A stretch of 64,000 nucleotides of DNA from Candidatus Poribacteria bacterium (GTDB lineage Bacteria > Poribacteria > WGA-4E > WGA-3G): assembly GCA_028824685.1 (NCBI GenBank), contig JAPPCZ010000069.1, forward strand, positions 1 through 64,000, written 5' to 3'. The translations under genes were made by a program, and so were the position numbers. Below are positions 16,766 through 26,133 of the stretch, piece after piece (position 1 is the stretch's first letter; every line of letters begins with the position of its first letter). Under the pieces are notes generated by a model. That model saw only the letters and a program-made list of their open reading frames with translations, made no database searches and had not been told where the DNA came from.

Positions 16766-18769
16766 TTAAGGCAGATTTTCAGCAAACCAGTCTAATGAAG
16801 GCCATATTTTGCATACATCAGCGATTAACTTTTCAGCTCTTGCCTGAATTTCATTGATATCCCATGTATCATGTTCGCAAATTTCGCTATTCAGTTGTAA
16901 GATTGAATGTTCATTTAAAGCCCCTTTCTTATCAGAAAATGGAGCATTGCTCATACTAGCGTTAAGCTTCCTTGTTACAAGCGTTAGGTTGCCTATACTT
17001 TGTAATAGATGATCTCTTGCTAATGTAAGATTAAATGCATCCAAATAGGACTCCTCAGCTAAATTCTCCCTTGAAGGGTTATCTAAGCCTGTTTCAGAAA
17101 ACAAGTCTCTATAAAAAAGTTCATTGCTTGCAACATCTCTATCCACAGAAACAGTATAATTTCTGGCAGAGTCATTCTCATAAATTACAGATCCTTCTCC
17201 AATCAGCAAAGTCCAAGTTCCTTTCCATTTGATTGGCATTATATGTTCTAAAGTAAGTCGGTTGTTAAAAGTGAGTTCATTTGTTTCAGTGAACCTATTT
17301 TCGTTCCTTTTCATAATTTCAATTTGATATAAGATATAACGGATAAGTCTTTGCTTAATGTCTCCAGCGGTTTCGAACCAACGTCTCTCCAATGCGGCTT
17401 TGACAGCACGATTATCTGGAAAAACTATGGTAGAGTCTTCTGGAAAAAGCTGAAGATCTTCATCATAATGTATGTGCAAGGCAGGTTGCATTTCATTATT
17501 TGTTGGATATTTTCTGGCACCAGATGTTTGATCAGACAGTTGTTTGACGAGATTTTCTATACTAAAATCGTCTCTAAATTTTCTAATTAACTCGGAAAAG
17601 AATATGTTGTAGTTCTTAAGACCGTTTTTACCTCGGCAGCATAACATACGACGGAGCGTATAAGATTCTAAAATATCAAAGACATAATTAAGTTCATTAT
17701 CAGATAGTCCTACCTCACATTTCACAAATAATATGAATGGATGCAAAGTAGCGACCTTAAAAGTGTCGTAGAATTTCATTCTCTTCTCAATTGTTGAATC
17801 GCCCTTGCAATCCGTCATCTTTTCATAAACTTCCGAATATCTTTTTAATTCAGAAAATTCATGTTCAACTCTTTTATTGGCATTCTGAAGTTTTTTGTGA
17901 TATTGCTTCTGATAGATGTTGAATTCTTCTTTTACTTTAACCTTCTCTGTCCCCAATTTTGCCATTAGAAAATGGTGAAGGAATAGTTCAGATAATGTGC
18001 GATTCTTTTCTTCTTGATTCCAATAAGGAGTTTCAAAATGGTTCCAATACTGTCTATATAAACGATCTCTATCTTGATGAGCACGTAGAAACAGATTATT
18101 TCTAAGCAAATCGAATTCACTAGGTTTTTTACCTCTTACATTTATTGATTCAAATATTTTCTCGGGTTCGTCCTCTGAATCAAGTAATATTTGAACAAAC
18201 CCAAAGTTATTTACAATAAAATCAAATAGCATATCCATTTTGTCATAGGTGTCTTGCACATAATCGACTATCTCAGTTTTGAAGAAATTATACGCTTCTC
18301 GAATGCGTCCACTACTCTCATCTTCATCGTTATCAACTAATTCCAAGAATTGTTCTTTATCAAAGTCTTTTGGAATTAGTTTATATCGTAATTCACCACC
18401 TTGTGATCTTGTCCTATTCAAGATCAATCTATTGGCATCTTCTTCGATGCCCTCATATTTGACAGCTTCTTTAGCTATATCTCTCAGTGCACAAAGAATA
18501 ATTTGAAAAGTTGTTAGACGTTGTTGACCGTCAATAATCTCATAAATTTCATTCTTTGTTCCTCCGTTATCATTCGATTGAGTCTCTTTCTGAATTACTA
18601 ATGTGCCAGTAAAATGGCTTCCTTGTTGTGAGAATCTGTCTTTGATATCGTTCCAAAGAGGTTGCCACTGATCTTCTTTATCCCAAACGTAATGACGTTG
18701 AAAAAGAGGTATCTTATACTGAGCTTTCTTACCAAATAAGGAATCTACAGTTTCTTCTGATACTTTCAT
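16766..18769 (-). CDS. GmrSD-type (DUF262 + DUF1524) single-chain restriction protein
   Basis: A 667-aa protein starting at the ATG at 18769, which has GGGAGGATT in front; an in-frame start 29 codons upstream lacks this. The N-terminal DUF262/ParB-like nucleotidase domain has IPLFQRHYVWDKEDQW and IIDGQQRLTTFQ, with SEFDLLRNNLFL after it. The C-terminal DUF1524 domain has an HNH-like LTLEHIMPIKW. In GmrSD this pair forms a type IV restriction enzyme that cuts glucosylated hydroxymethylcytosine DNA using NTP. Here both halves are in one chain. The gene looks more AT-rich than its neighbours, consistent with a mobile defence gene. No methyltransferase or partner gene adjoins it. Confidence 0.85.
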   Translation of the reverse strand: MKVSEETVDSLFGKKAQYKIPLFQRHYVWDKEDQWQPLWNDIKDRFSQQGSHFTGTLVIQKETQSNDNGGTKNEIYEIIDGQQRLTTFQIILCALRDIAKEAVKYEGIEEDANRLILNRTRSQGGELRYKLIPKDFDKEQFLELVDNDEDESSGRIREAYNFFKTEIVDYVQDTYDKMDMLFDFIVNNFGFVQILLDSEDEPEKIFESINVRGKKPSEFDLLRNNLFLRAHQDRDRLYRQYWNHFETPYWNQEEKNRTLSELFLHHFLMAKLGTEKVKVKEEFNIYQKQYHKKLQNANKRVEHEFSELKRYSEVYEKMTDCKGDSTIEKRMKFYDTFKVATLHPFILFVKCEVGLSDNELNYVFDILESYTLRRMLCCRGKNGLKNYNIFFSELIRKFRDDFSIENLVKQLSDQTSGARKYPTNNEMQPALHIHYDEDLQLFPEDSTIVFPDNRAVKAALERRWFETAGDIKQRLIRYILYQIEIMKRNENRFTETNELTFNNRLTLEHIMPIKWKGTWTLLIGEGSVIYENDSARNYTVSVDRDVASNELFYRDLFSETGLDNPSRENLAEESYLDAFNLTLARDHLLQSIGNLTLVTRKLNASMSNAPFSDKKGALNEHSILQLNSEICEHDTWDINEIQARAEKLIADVCKIWPSLDWFAENLP

Positions 18770-18911
18770 TTCTGAATCCTCCCAGCGGTGTTGCAGTAAA
18801 ATATAAACATTCATTTTGCTTAATATGTATCTCGTGCGATTTTCAGTTATCAACACTTAAAATCTAACACACGATCATTTTGATGTCAATACAGTATGAA
18901 TACAATATCTC

Positions 18912-18940
18912 TTGCAGATTATATCTGAATCCGTTATAGT
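18912..18940 (+). promoter_or_regulatory. Promoter placing transcription start at the S58 start codon
   Basis: TTGCAG (18912-18917), a 17-bp spacer and TATAGT (18935-18940). The ATG at 18947 begins only 7 nt after the -10, so the mRNA is probably leaderless. No Shine-Dalgarno is visible before this ATG. Confidence 0.55.
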
Positions 18941-18946
18941 TGTGAT

Positions 18947-19858
18947 ATGACACCAACAAACCAAACACTTACTGCGATTGACGGTCTACAGGTCGGGCAT
19001 GCTACCGATGCAACAGCACGGACAGGTTGTACCGTTGTTCTCTGTCCAGATGGAGCAACAGCAGGTGTTGATGTGCAAGGGGCTGCCCCCGGTTCGCGAG
19101 AAACAGAAGCGATTCGCCCGGGACGCTTAATCCAAAAAGTGCATGCGATACTTCTGACAGGTGGCAGTGCTTTTGGGTTGGATGCTGCAGGCGGTGTTGT
19201 CCAATACCTTGAAGAAAAGGGTGTCGGATTTCCGGCAGGTACCGTTCGTGTGCCGATAGTTCCCGCTGCTGTTATTTTTGACTTACATGTTGGTGATGCA
19301 AGGGTACGTCCTGATAAAGAAATGGGTTATCAGGCGTGCCTCAATGCTACAGATGAACCAGTAGCGATGGGGAGTGTTGGTGCAGGCACTGGGGCTACCG
19401 TTGGCAAGGCACCTGGCGTTACTCCTTCATCAGGGGGCGTAGGTTCAGCGTGTAAACATCTTGATAACGGTTTAATTGTTGCTGCCCTTGTGGTTGTGAA
19501 TGCATTAGGGAACGTAGTGAATCCCAAAACTGGTGAAATAATTGCGGGTGGAAAAGAAAACGGTCATTTTGTAGACATCACGGAACGTCTCTTAGATGCA
19601 AGTATCGTTCCCGGTACAAACACAACTATCGGTGTTGTTGCGACAAATGCCACGCTTTCTGTTGCAGAAGCGACACGGGTTGCAGAAATGGCACACGATG
19701 GCATGGCGCGTGCGATACGACCATCACATACAATGTTTGATGGTGATACACTTTTTACCCTTGCCACAAGCACACATACAGATAGCAGTATAAATACGAT
19801 TGGTATCCTTGCTGCGGAAGTTGTTGCCGAGGCGATAGTTAATGCTGTAACCCTCTAA
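18947..19858 (+). CDS. S58-family (DmpA/P1) aminopeptidase-like protein
   Basis: A 303-aa protein of the P1/DmpA N-terminal-nucleophile family. It starts TAIDGLQVGHATD and has AILLTGGSAFGLDAAGGVVQYLEE and MGSVGAGTGATVGK. The autoprocessing and nucleophile site typical of the family lies in ATNATLSVAEA at about residues 235-245, where the precursor would be cut before the Ser/Thr. Members hydrolyse N-terminal residues of peptides, amides or beta-peptides in the cytosol. It stands alone, divergent from the GmrSD-type gene, and is probably expressed from a leaderless transcript. Confidence 0.88.
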   Translation: MTPTNQTLTAIDGLQVGHATDATARTGCTVVLCPDGATAGVDVQGAAPGSRETEAIRPGRLIQKVHAILLTGGSAFGLDAAGGVVQYLEEKGVGFPAGTVRVPIVPAAVIFDLHVGDARVRPDKEMGYQACLNATDEPVAMGSVGAGTGATVGKAPGVTPSSGGVGSACKHLDNGLIVAALVVVNALGNVVNPKTGEIIAGGKENGHFVDITERLLDASIVPGTNTTIGVVATNATLSVAEATRVAEMAHDGMARAIRPSHTMFDGDTLFTLATSTHTDSSINTIGILAAEVVAEAIVNAVTL

Positions 19859-20078
19859 GTCGGTGAAAGAAAAGGTAAGAGAATAAAGGCGATTTTTCGG
19901 AAGTCCCTGCTACACATTTGGATCATTTTATCTGGAATCGGGGGCAGAATTTGCGCGAGAGGTAAGCACACGATATATCCAGACATACTGTAGAACTTGG
20001 TAAAGTAGCGGAGATAAACCGCAGAAAGCATTTTCTAAACGAAACCTGTTTATTGTGCGTGCGCGTGTGAAGCGCGAG
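19859..20078. other. Intergenic region without a recognisable gene
   Basis: 220 bp between convergent genes. A reverse reading frame runs through part of it, but it has no start signal and no family resemblance. Apart from short hairpins I see nothing assignable. Confidence 0.4.
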
Positions 20079-20747
20079 TTACGGATTTGTTCCCGGTAAG
20101 ATGATGTAACCGCGAGATGCCGCATCTTCTTGCATCTCCTGCTCAATCTGTTCTTGTATGGCCGCTTCATCTATCATTTGAGGATTCGCCCAATATTCAG
20201 GTCCTTGATATTCAGTCCCGTGATGTTCCGCGTATGCCCGCAACCACTGACGCCTCCGTTCTCGGAGATGTAGTGCTTTGCCGTTGAGTTCCTCGGAGAT
20301 TGCGTTCGCTTCATCGACAGAGATGCTTTGAGTCTCAAGGGCGTTGTAGAATCCGTTGGCCATGTCATTTATTTTCTCCTGGAGTTGCGCCAGTTTCAGT
20401 TTTTCTGCATGGAGCTGGGCGGCCACCGGATCTGCAATCGGTTCGGCTTCTTCAACATTTTGTGAGCGTTCCTCTGGAACAGGTTGTTCCTGTGTCTCAT
20501 CGCTGGCGAGTTCGGAGGGGTGTGGTGTAGCATGCCATTTGTCACCGTGCCTGTGTTCCTCGCCGAATTTCTCTTGGTTCTCAACGGTGTTTTCTGCATC
20601 AGCGGTGCCTTTGGTTGCGGCATCATTAGGTGCGGGTGGTTTGGGTAGCGATGCTTCAAACCGCTTCAATTCCCATTGTGCGTAAAAGTGCAAGCCGAGA
20701 CCGAGGGCAATGATAATACCGATGATGATTACAAATGAACGAGTCAT
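20079..20747 (-). CDS. Hypothetical single-pass membrane protein with coiled coil
   Basis: A 222-aa protein not assigned to a family. Residues 5-24 form one transmembrane segment (VIIIGIIIALGLGLHFYAQW). A low-complexity region rich in Pro, Ala, Glu and Gln follows (about 35-105), then a Glu/Lys/Leu-rich stretch likely to be a coiled coil (about 108-165). It ends with a charged helix and GYIILPGTNP. The topology suggests a membrane anchor with a long soluble part, possibly periplasmic. A strong GGAGAAGGATC site precedes the ATG. It is downstream of the phosphodiesterase-sulfatase pair on the same strand, but 229 bp separate them. Confidence 0.65.
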   Translation of the reverse strand: MTRSFVIIIGIIIALGLGLHFYAQWELKRFEASLPKPPAPNDAATKGTADAENTVENQEKFGEEHRHGDKWHATPHPSELASDETQEQPVPEERSQNVEEAEPIADPVAAQLHAEKLKLAQLQEKINDMANGFYNALETQSISVDEANAISEELNGKALHLRERRRQWLRAYAEHHGTEYQGPEYWANPQMIDEAAIQEQIEQEMQEDAASRGYIILPGTNP

Positions 20748-20976
20748 GATCCTTCTCCTATTTTAAGGATAACACCTACAAAAGTGTTTATCAACTTAAA
20801 TTTCATCAAAAAACGTCATTTTTAGGAATTTTATCATTTTTTGCCCCAAAAAGCTTTTTTCCAAATTTGAAAGGTTAATACCAACGGGAGTTCGATAAAA
20901 AATCTGGTGAGATTTAACAGATCTCGTTAACCAATACATTTTGATAGACAGATGAAAACAACCAGATGAGTTGTTA

Positions 20977-22383
20977 TCAGATGTCAGCTATTGGTTGCCC
21001 GCGCATCGCTGGTGGAATGTCAATGCCAAATTCATTTAGCACTGTCGGTGCGATGTCGTATAGGCTTTTCGTTGGAACAAGTCCACGCTTCTGTCTACCA
21101 TCTTTGATAATAAACAAGCCCATCTCAGCGTGGTTACAATCGTCAGGACCGGTGTCGTTTTCATAAGTATAGATGCTGTTGTATCCAACACTTCCCACCG
21201 AACGCCAAAAGAGATCACCGAAATAAACGATCAGATCAGGCGCGATGTTGCGGCACTCCCTATATACTTCCCCAGGCTTAAAAACGCGTGTATTGATATT
21301 CTGTCCCGATTCGTCTACGATTGCTTCAAGTTGCATCTTCAATTCGTCACGGACACCCTCGTAGTCTTTTGCCTTGACTGTTCCGTGAGGTTCTCTCCCT
21401 TCAAGGTTGATAAATATTCGTGCATAATATCCACCTTCTCCCCACGCTTTTGTGTGCTGCCAGTCCACCATTTCCGTAGTAAATCGGGTAATGCCTTGCG
21501 GTTCGGTTTTAAGCGTCAGGTAACCATGTTTTTGTAGCCATTCGTTGACACAGATACCGCCATCCATCCTTTTAGCACCGTGGTCAGAGACTATCATAAT
21601 GGTGGTGTCATCATCAACACAAGCCAACATCTGTCCAAGTTCTTCGTCAAGTGTGCGATAGTAATTCCGCATTGTGGCGGTAAAAGGTGAATTCGGTTCA
21701 TATTTCGGATGCGTTTTATCCCAAAACCGCCAGAATGCATGATGAAGCCTGTCTGATCCCATTTCCACCATCATGAAGAAATCCCATGCTTTTTTCTGCA
21801 GCAGATAACGTGCGAATTTGAATCGCTCGCGTGTCATTTTAAGGAGCTGCTGTTCTAATTCAGCGCGTTTATCGGTGCGAAAATTTGGAATATCAATCAT
21901 GTAGTTAGGAGCAACTTGTGCGATTTCACGTGTAAGTCTCGGTGGAAAGGTCCATTGTAGGTTAGATTGTGTCAACGGGGAATTGAGATCGCCTGGGGTA
22001 AGAAAACTGGTAACCATCCATCCAGGAAACGGTTTCGCGGGATAAGTAAGCGGCACCCCCAAAACAACAGATCGTTTTTGTGCCTGCCCAAGCAATTCCC
22101 AGAGTGTCGGCACTTCAACAGCGTGTGCGTTGGCAATGGTGAGTGCGTTGTATGAATGATCCAAACGGTTGCGAAAGCCATAGATACCAAGTTCACCCGG
22201 ATCACGGCTTGTCATCATACACATCCACGCTGGCACGGTAATAGGCGGTATTGTGCTTTCTAATTGCCCATAGATACCCTCTTGCATCAAGCGATATGTA
22301 TTGGGCATGTCGTCCTTGAATGCCTCAAAGACGAGTTCAGGTGAGGCACAATCCCAACCGATAATGAGTACCCGCTTTTCCAT
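20977..22383 (-). CDS. Alkaline-phosphatase-superfamily phosphodiesterase/phosphatase
   Basis: A 468-aa protein of the type I phosphodiesterase/nucleotide pyrophosphatase group. The N-terminal metal-site sequence is VLIIGWDCASPELV, followed by IPPITVPAWMCMMT, where the nucleophile Thr/Ser region lies. The second metal site appears as TIMIVSDHGAKRMDGGICVNEWL, and GPDDCNHAEMGLFIIK supplies the last His. It hydrolyses phospho- (or sulfo-) esters; the substrate is unknown. The start codon follows the sulfatase stop by 9 nt and has AAGGAAG in front, so the two genes are clearly co-transcribed. No signal peptide is evident. Confidence 0.85.
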   Translation of the reverse strand: MEKRVLIIGWDCASPELVFEAFKDDMPNTYRLMQEGIYGQLESTIPPITVPAWMCMMTSRDPGELGIYGFRNRLDHSYNALTIANAHAVEVPTLWELLGQAQKRSVVLGVPLTYPAKPFPGWMVTSFLTPGDLNSPLTQSNLQWTFPPRLTREIAQVAPNYMIDIPNFRTDKRAELEQQLLKMTRERFKFARYLLQKKAWDFFMMVEMGSDRLHHAFWRFWDKTHPKYEPNSPFTATMRNYYRTLDEELGQMLACVDDDTTIMIVSDHGAKRMDGGICVNEWLQKHGYLTLKTEPQGITRFTTEMVDWQHTKAWGEGGYYARIFINLEGREPHGTVKAKDYEGVRDELKMQLEAIVDESGQNINTRVFKPGEVYRECRNIAPDLIVYFGDLFWRSVGSVGYNSIYTYENDTGPDDCNHAEMGLFIIKDGRQKRGLVPTKSLYDIAPTVLNEFGIDIPPAMRGQPIADI

Positions 22384-22392
22384 GCTTCTTCC

Positions 22393-23745
22393 TTATGCCC
22401 AACGTGGATTTCTACCACCAAACCGCTGCTCGCTGATGTTCCATAACTCCGATAACCCAAGTTGTCGGATGTGATCTAAGCCAGCGAGACATGGATCGTT
22501 TATTCGGGTGAGCCACTGCTGAAGTTCTGCTTCTAACTCTTCTCGGAGTGGTTGTGAATCTGCGTCATCAATCAGATTGCTCATCTGATACGGATCATTA
22601 TCGTTATCATAGAGCAGCCAACCTGTTCCATCGTAATGGCGGGCATAAGTATAGCGATGTGTTCGCACACCGCGCCATTCGCGGAGACCAAAATTGAACC
22701 CTTCACTCCCGTGTAATGGGATTTCAAGCAAAACAGATTGTGGTTCATCAATTGTCTTGCCGAGCATTGCGTCTGAAAGGTCAATTCCTTCAACGCCCTC
22801 TGGAATCGGCAGGTCGCATAAGGATAGCATTGATGGCATAAAATCAACGAGGCTTAGTAAAGTGTCACGCGTAACACCTGCGGGAATTTTGCGGGGCCAA
22901 CGCATCATGAAAGGGATTCGACTTGATTCATCCCACGGACGTTCTTTTCTGACGTGCCCGTGGCTACCGAGCATATCTCCATGATCAGATGTATAGACAA
23001 GGATAGTATCTTCAGCAATACCGATTTCGTCAAGAGCAGTCATCAAGTGTCCAAGGTTTTCATCTAAAGCCGTGATATGTGCGTAGTAACCTGAAAGATC
23101 CTTTCGTGTTGCGGGTGTGTCCACAGCGTTCGGACGTAACTGAATATCCTCTGGTGGATACATCTCTTTATACCGATCTGGAACATGTTCATACGGATTA
23201 TGTGGCGGTCCCCAACTCACATATAGACAAAAAGGTTCATCAGCATGCTCACGGCAGTATTGAATAGCTTGATCGGTCTGGAATTGTGGTTCATAGCCTT
23301 CAATCTGCATCCGATTTCCATCGGAATCGTGGTAAGGTGCGTTAAAATAATTATGATGACAATTCCATCCAACCCAATGATCAAAACCGAACCGCATCTC
23401 ATGCGTAATAAACTTATCCCTCGGCATACCGCCGAGATGCCATTTGCCGATATACCCTGTTGTGTATCCAGCGTCTTTGAAAACCTGCGCAACTCCCGTT
23501 TCAGACAACGGAAGCGGTAAATCGTTGGAAACTGCTTTGTGGCTTAACGGGTGTTTGCCGGTCATCAGACATCCGCGTGCAGGGACACAGATCGGGACGT
23601 TGGTGAAGGTGTTTGGAAAGAACATCCCTTCCTGAGCCAGCTGATCCATAGCAGGTGTTTGCACTTGTGGGTTGCCTGCACATCCAACATCACATTGACG
23701 GTGTTGATCACCAAAAACAAAAATTAAATTAGGTTTTCGTTCCAT
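22393..23745 (-). CDS. Type I sulfatase (formylglycine-dependent)
   Basis: A 450-aa sulfatase. The N-terminus PNLIFVFGDQHRQ has the first metal ligand. The formylglycine motif CVPARG has Cys53, Pro55 and Arg57; the Cys would be converted to formylglycine by a maturase. GKWHLGG and VYTSDHGDMLGSHG are the other classic sulfatase motifs. It lacks a signal peptide, so it may act on imported sulfated sugars in the cytosol. It is first in a two-gene operon with the phosphodiesterase-like protein, with AGGAGAAATA before its ATG. Multiple sulfatases are typical of bacteria that feed on sulfated marine or host glycans. Confidence 0.92.
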   Translation of the reverse strand: MERKPNLIFVFGDQHRQCDVGCAGNPQVQTPAMDQLAQEGMFFPNTFTNVPICVPARGCLMTGKHPLSHKAVSNDLPLPLSETGVAQVFKDAGYTTGYIGKWHLGGMPRDKFITHEMRFGFDHWVGWNCHHNYFNAPYHDSDGNRMQIEGYEPQFQTDQAIQYCREHADEPFCLYVSWGPPHNPYEHVPDRYKEMYPPEDIQLRPNAVDTPATRKDLSGYYAHITALDENLGHLMTALDEIGIAEDTILVYTSDHGDMLGSHGHVRKERPWDESSRIPFMMRWPRKIPAGVTRDTLLSLVDFMPSMLSLCDLPIPEGVEGIDLSDAMLGKTIDEPQSVLLEIPLHGSEGFNFGLREWRGVRTHRYTYARHYDGTGWLLYDNDNDPYQMSNLIDDADSQPLREELEAELQQWLTRINDPCLAGLDHIRQLGLSELWNISEQRFGGRNPRWA

Positions 23746-23766
23746 TATTTCTCCTATTTCTAATAC

Positions 23767-23942
23767 TAAAGTGAACTTTGAAATTAAAGAGACACATTTT
23801 CTGTAGGAGCGACCTCCGAATCACGACTCAACCTATTAGCTGTCGGGAATCGGAGTTCCCTCCTACAAAGAGGGATGTTGTGTAAGAGCGACCTCCGAAT
23901 CGCGACCTTTACCCGCAAAATTTCGGTAGACACTCCACTATA
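23767..23942. repeat. Palindromic repeat element R1 (MITE/REP-like)
   Basis: Starts TAAAGTGAACTTTGAAATT and ends with a related inverted CACTCCACTATA. Inside is an imperfect palindrome, TGTAGGAGCGACCTCCGAAT (from 23802) against ATCGGAGTTCCCTCCTACA (to 23867), and then another copy of the left arm at 23881-23906. It fills the gap between the WD40 protein and the sulfatase. Confidence 0.7.
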
Positions 23943-23959
23943 ATGTGGGTATGCGCAGC

Positions 23960-25843
23960 CTAATCCACATTATCAACCGTGATGTCCGACAAATACACAA
24001 TGCCATCACTCACACTCGCCAGCGTTTCCCCATCAGGACTGATGGCAACTCTCATAACAGAACCCAGATGCGCTTTTAGTGTTTGAAGAAGGGTACCAGT
24101 GTGCACATCCCACAACATAACGGTGCGATCACCAGCCCCACTCGCTAATATCTTTCCATCAGGACTGAACACTACACTATAGAGTTCCCTCTGATGTTCT
24201 TTCAGCGTCCGAAGCAGTTCACCCGACGATGCATCCCATAAACGTACAGTCAGGTCATGACCGCCACTTGCGATCGTCTTTCCATCCGGACTGAATGCTA
24301 TGCCTCTAACAAAATCCGTATGTTTATCAAACGTCAAAACAGGTGCGCCGGTGTGTACGTCCCACGTGCGCACGGTGTTGTCACGACCCCCGCTTGCCAA
24401 CAGAGAACCGTCCGGACTGAATACCACCCTATTGACCCAACTCCGATGGTCTGTCATCATATTTATTTGTTTACCTGTTTGCATATCCCACAAAAAGATG
24501 GTGCCATTACCACTGCCACTCGCCAGCGTTTTGCCGTCTGGACTAAATGCAACGGTTGTGACCAGAAGCTTATGTCCAATTAGCGACGGAAGCGCAGCAC
24601 CTGTTTTTAAATCCCATAACCCCACGGTATTGTCCGCACTGCCACTTGCTAATATTTGTCCATCAGGACTGAACGCTACGCTTGCAACAGGCTTAGTATG
24701 CCCTTTTAGTGTTCGAAGCAATGCACTTGTCTGCGGATCCCACAAACGCACGGTATTGTTCCATGTGCCACCTGCCAGTGTTTTACCATCAGGACTGAAC
24801 GCTATGCTAAAGACACGCTGCATATGCTCTACCATCTTCCGAAGTTCATTGCCAGTTTCCACATCCCACAATCGCACGGTGCTGTCCCCGTCTCCGCTCA
24901 TCAATGTCTTCCCATCTGGGCTAAATGCAACGCTGATGCCTCCAGATGTATGCCCAGATAACACTGACAACTGTGCCCCTGTTTGCACATCCCACAAGCG
25001 AATAGTTTTGTCCCAGCTCCCACTCGCCAGCGTTTTCCCATCCGGACTGAACACTACACTAACGACAGAATTGTCATGCGTAGTCAACGTCTGAAGGGAT
25101 ACGCCTGTTTGTGCAACCCATAGCCGAATGGTCTCGTCATTACTCGCGCTTGCCAGCGTTTTGCCATCCGGACTAAGCGCAACGTCTAAAACTTTATCCC
25201 GATGCGCTATGAACCGACGCAGCGATTTCCCTGTCTGCACATCCCACAGCCGCAACATCTTGTCATTACTTCCACTTACCAATGTTTTCCCGTCCGGACT
25301 AAACGCAACACTTGTAACAGCCCCAATATGTCCTTCAAGCGTCCGCAGATGTGCGCCGGTTTTCACTTCCCACAGACGGATGGTCTCATCTTCACTGCTA
25401 CTTGCTAACAGAGAACCATCCGGACTAAACGCTACGTCTGTCGTCGGCTGTTCATGTCCGTGCAGCGTCCAAAGTGCCTGTGCCGTGCCAGTGCGTCCTT
25501 CCCACACACGGACGGTGGTATCGTGGCTCGCACTTGCCAACAGTATCCCGTCCGAACTGAATGTTACGCTCAAAACCTTATCCGTATGTCCTGTCAGTAG
25601 GTTGAATGGTTTGTCTGTTTCTGGGTCGTATATCCAAATACCGATAGCACAAGCGACCGCCAAATTTCTGCCATCACTGGAAAGAGCGATATCTCCTGTT
25701 ATTGAACCTTTACCAATCCGTGCTTTCACTCCTTCAGGTAAGCCCCGCAAATGCCAATCTTGTATATCTTGAGCGATGGCTTTGAGAGAAATAGCGCATA
25801 TTGCGAACCCAATCGCTAAAATCAAAACCAGTACATTTTTCAT
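23960..25843 (-). CDS. Secreted WD40 protein 1 with 14 repeats (two beta-propellers)
   Basis: A 627-aa protein. The ATG at 25843 gives a good signal peptide (KNVLVLILAIGFAICAISL, cleavage near AIAQ) and has AAGGAC upstream; an in-frame ATG 54 codons earlier has neither. I count 14 WD repeats, each of the form VAFSPDGKTLASGSxDxTxRLWDxxTG, starting with a degenerate GIWIYDPETD repeat. Fourteen blades make two seven-bladed propellers with almost no other sequence. Such domains are protein-interaction platforms, here probably periplasmic or extracellular. Three paralogs with the same architecture lie at 40718-47196. Regulation is not evident. Confidence 0.9.
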   Translation of the reverse strand: MKNVLVLILAIGFAICAISLKAIAQDIQDWHLRGLPEGVKARIGKGSITGDIALSSDGRNLAVACAIGIWIYDPETDKPFNLLTGHTDKVLSVTFSSDGILLASASHDTTVRVWEGRTGTAQALWTLHGHEQPTTDVAFSPDGSLLASSSEDETIRLWEVKTGAHLRTLEGHIGAVTSVAFSPDGKTLVSGSNDKMLRLWDVQTGKSLRRFIAHRDKVLDVALSPDGKTLASASNDETIRLWVAQTGVSLQTLTTHDNSVVSVVFSPDGKTLASGSWDKTIRLWDVQTGAQLSVLSGHTSGGISVAFSPDGKTLMSGDGDSTVRLWDVETGNELRKMVEHMQRVFSIAFSPDGKTLAGGTWNNTVRLWDPQTSALLRTLKGHTKPVASVAFSPDGQILASGSADNTVGLWDLKTGAALPSLIGHKLLVTTVAFSPDGKTLASGSGNGTIFLWDMQTGKQINMMTDHRSWVNRVVFSPDGSLLASGGRDNTVRTWDVHTGAPVLTFDKHTDFVRGIAFSPDGKTIASGGHDLTVRLWDASSGELLRTLKEHQRELYSVVFSPDGKILASGAGDRTVMLWDVHTGTLLQTLKAHLGSVMRVAISPDGETLASVSDGIVYLSDITVDNVD

Positions 25844-25964
25844 GAGGATTGTCCTTTTTCGGAAGGATTGCTTGTAATTCATATTATACCATGAGTTTGC
25901 GACAAATCTTGTAGGTCGGTAGAACGGATATGTAAAGTTTTTGTAGAAATATGTAGATAAAACT

Positions 25965-26090
25965 TGTAGGAGCGATCTCCGAATCGCGAACTGTCGGGAA
26001 TCCAAATCAAGAAATCAACGCTACAAATGCCATTTAGGCATTAGGCGGGTATGAATGCCTTTTGGCATTCCCCGGAGTTCCCTCCTACAA
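25965..26090. repeat. Palindromic repeat element R2
   Basis: Bounded by TTGTAGGAGCGATCTCCGAA at the left and the inverted GGAGTTCCCTCCTACAA at the right. It contains two small AATGCC/GGCATT hairpins. Same family as R1, R3 and R6; intergenic. Confidence 0.7.
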
Positions 26091-26133
26091 AATATATTCG
26101 GTTTAATAACCAAAACTTTACCAGACCTACCGC

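Noticed and set aside
19928..20170. Reverse open frame encoding a basic 80-residue peptide
   Set aside because: It overlaps the start of a well-supported minus-strand membrane-protein gene region in another frame and lacks start signals; protein composition looks random.
24257..25772. Long plus-strand open frames opposite WD40 protein 1 (and similar ones opposite the other WD40 genes)
   Set aside because: They are antisense shadows of the repeated WD40 sequence, with repeating low-complexity translations and no ribosome binding sites.
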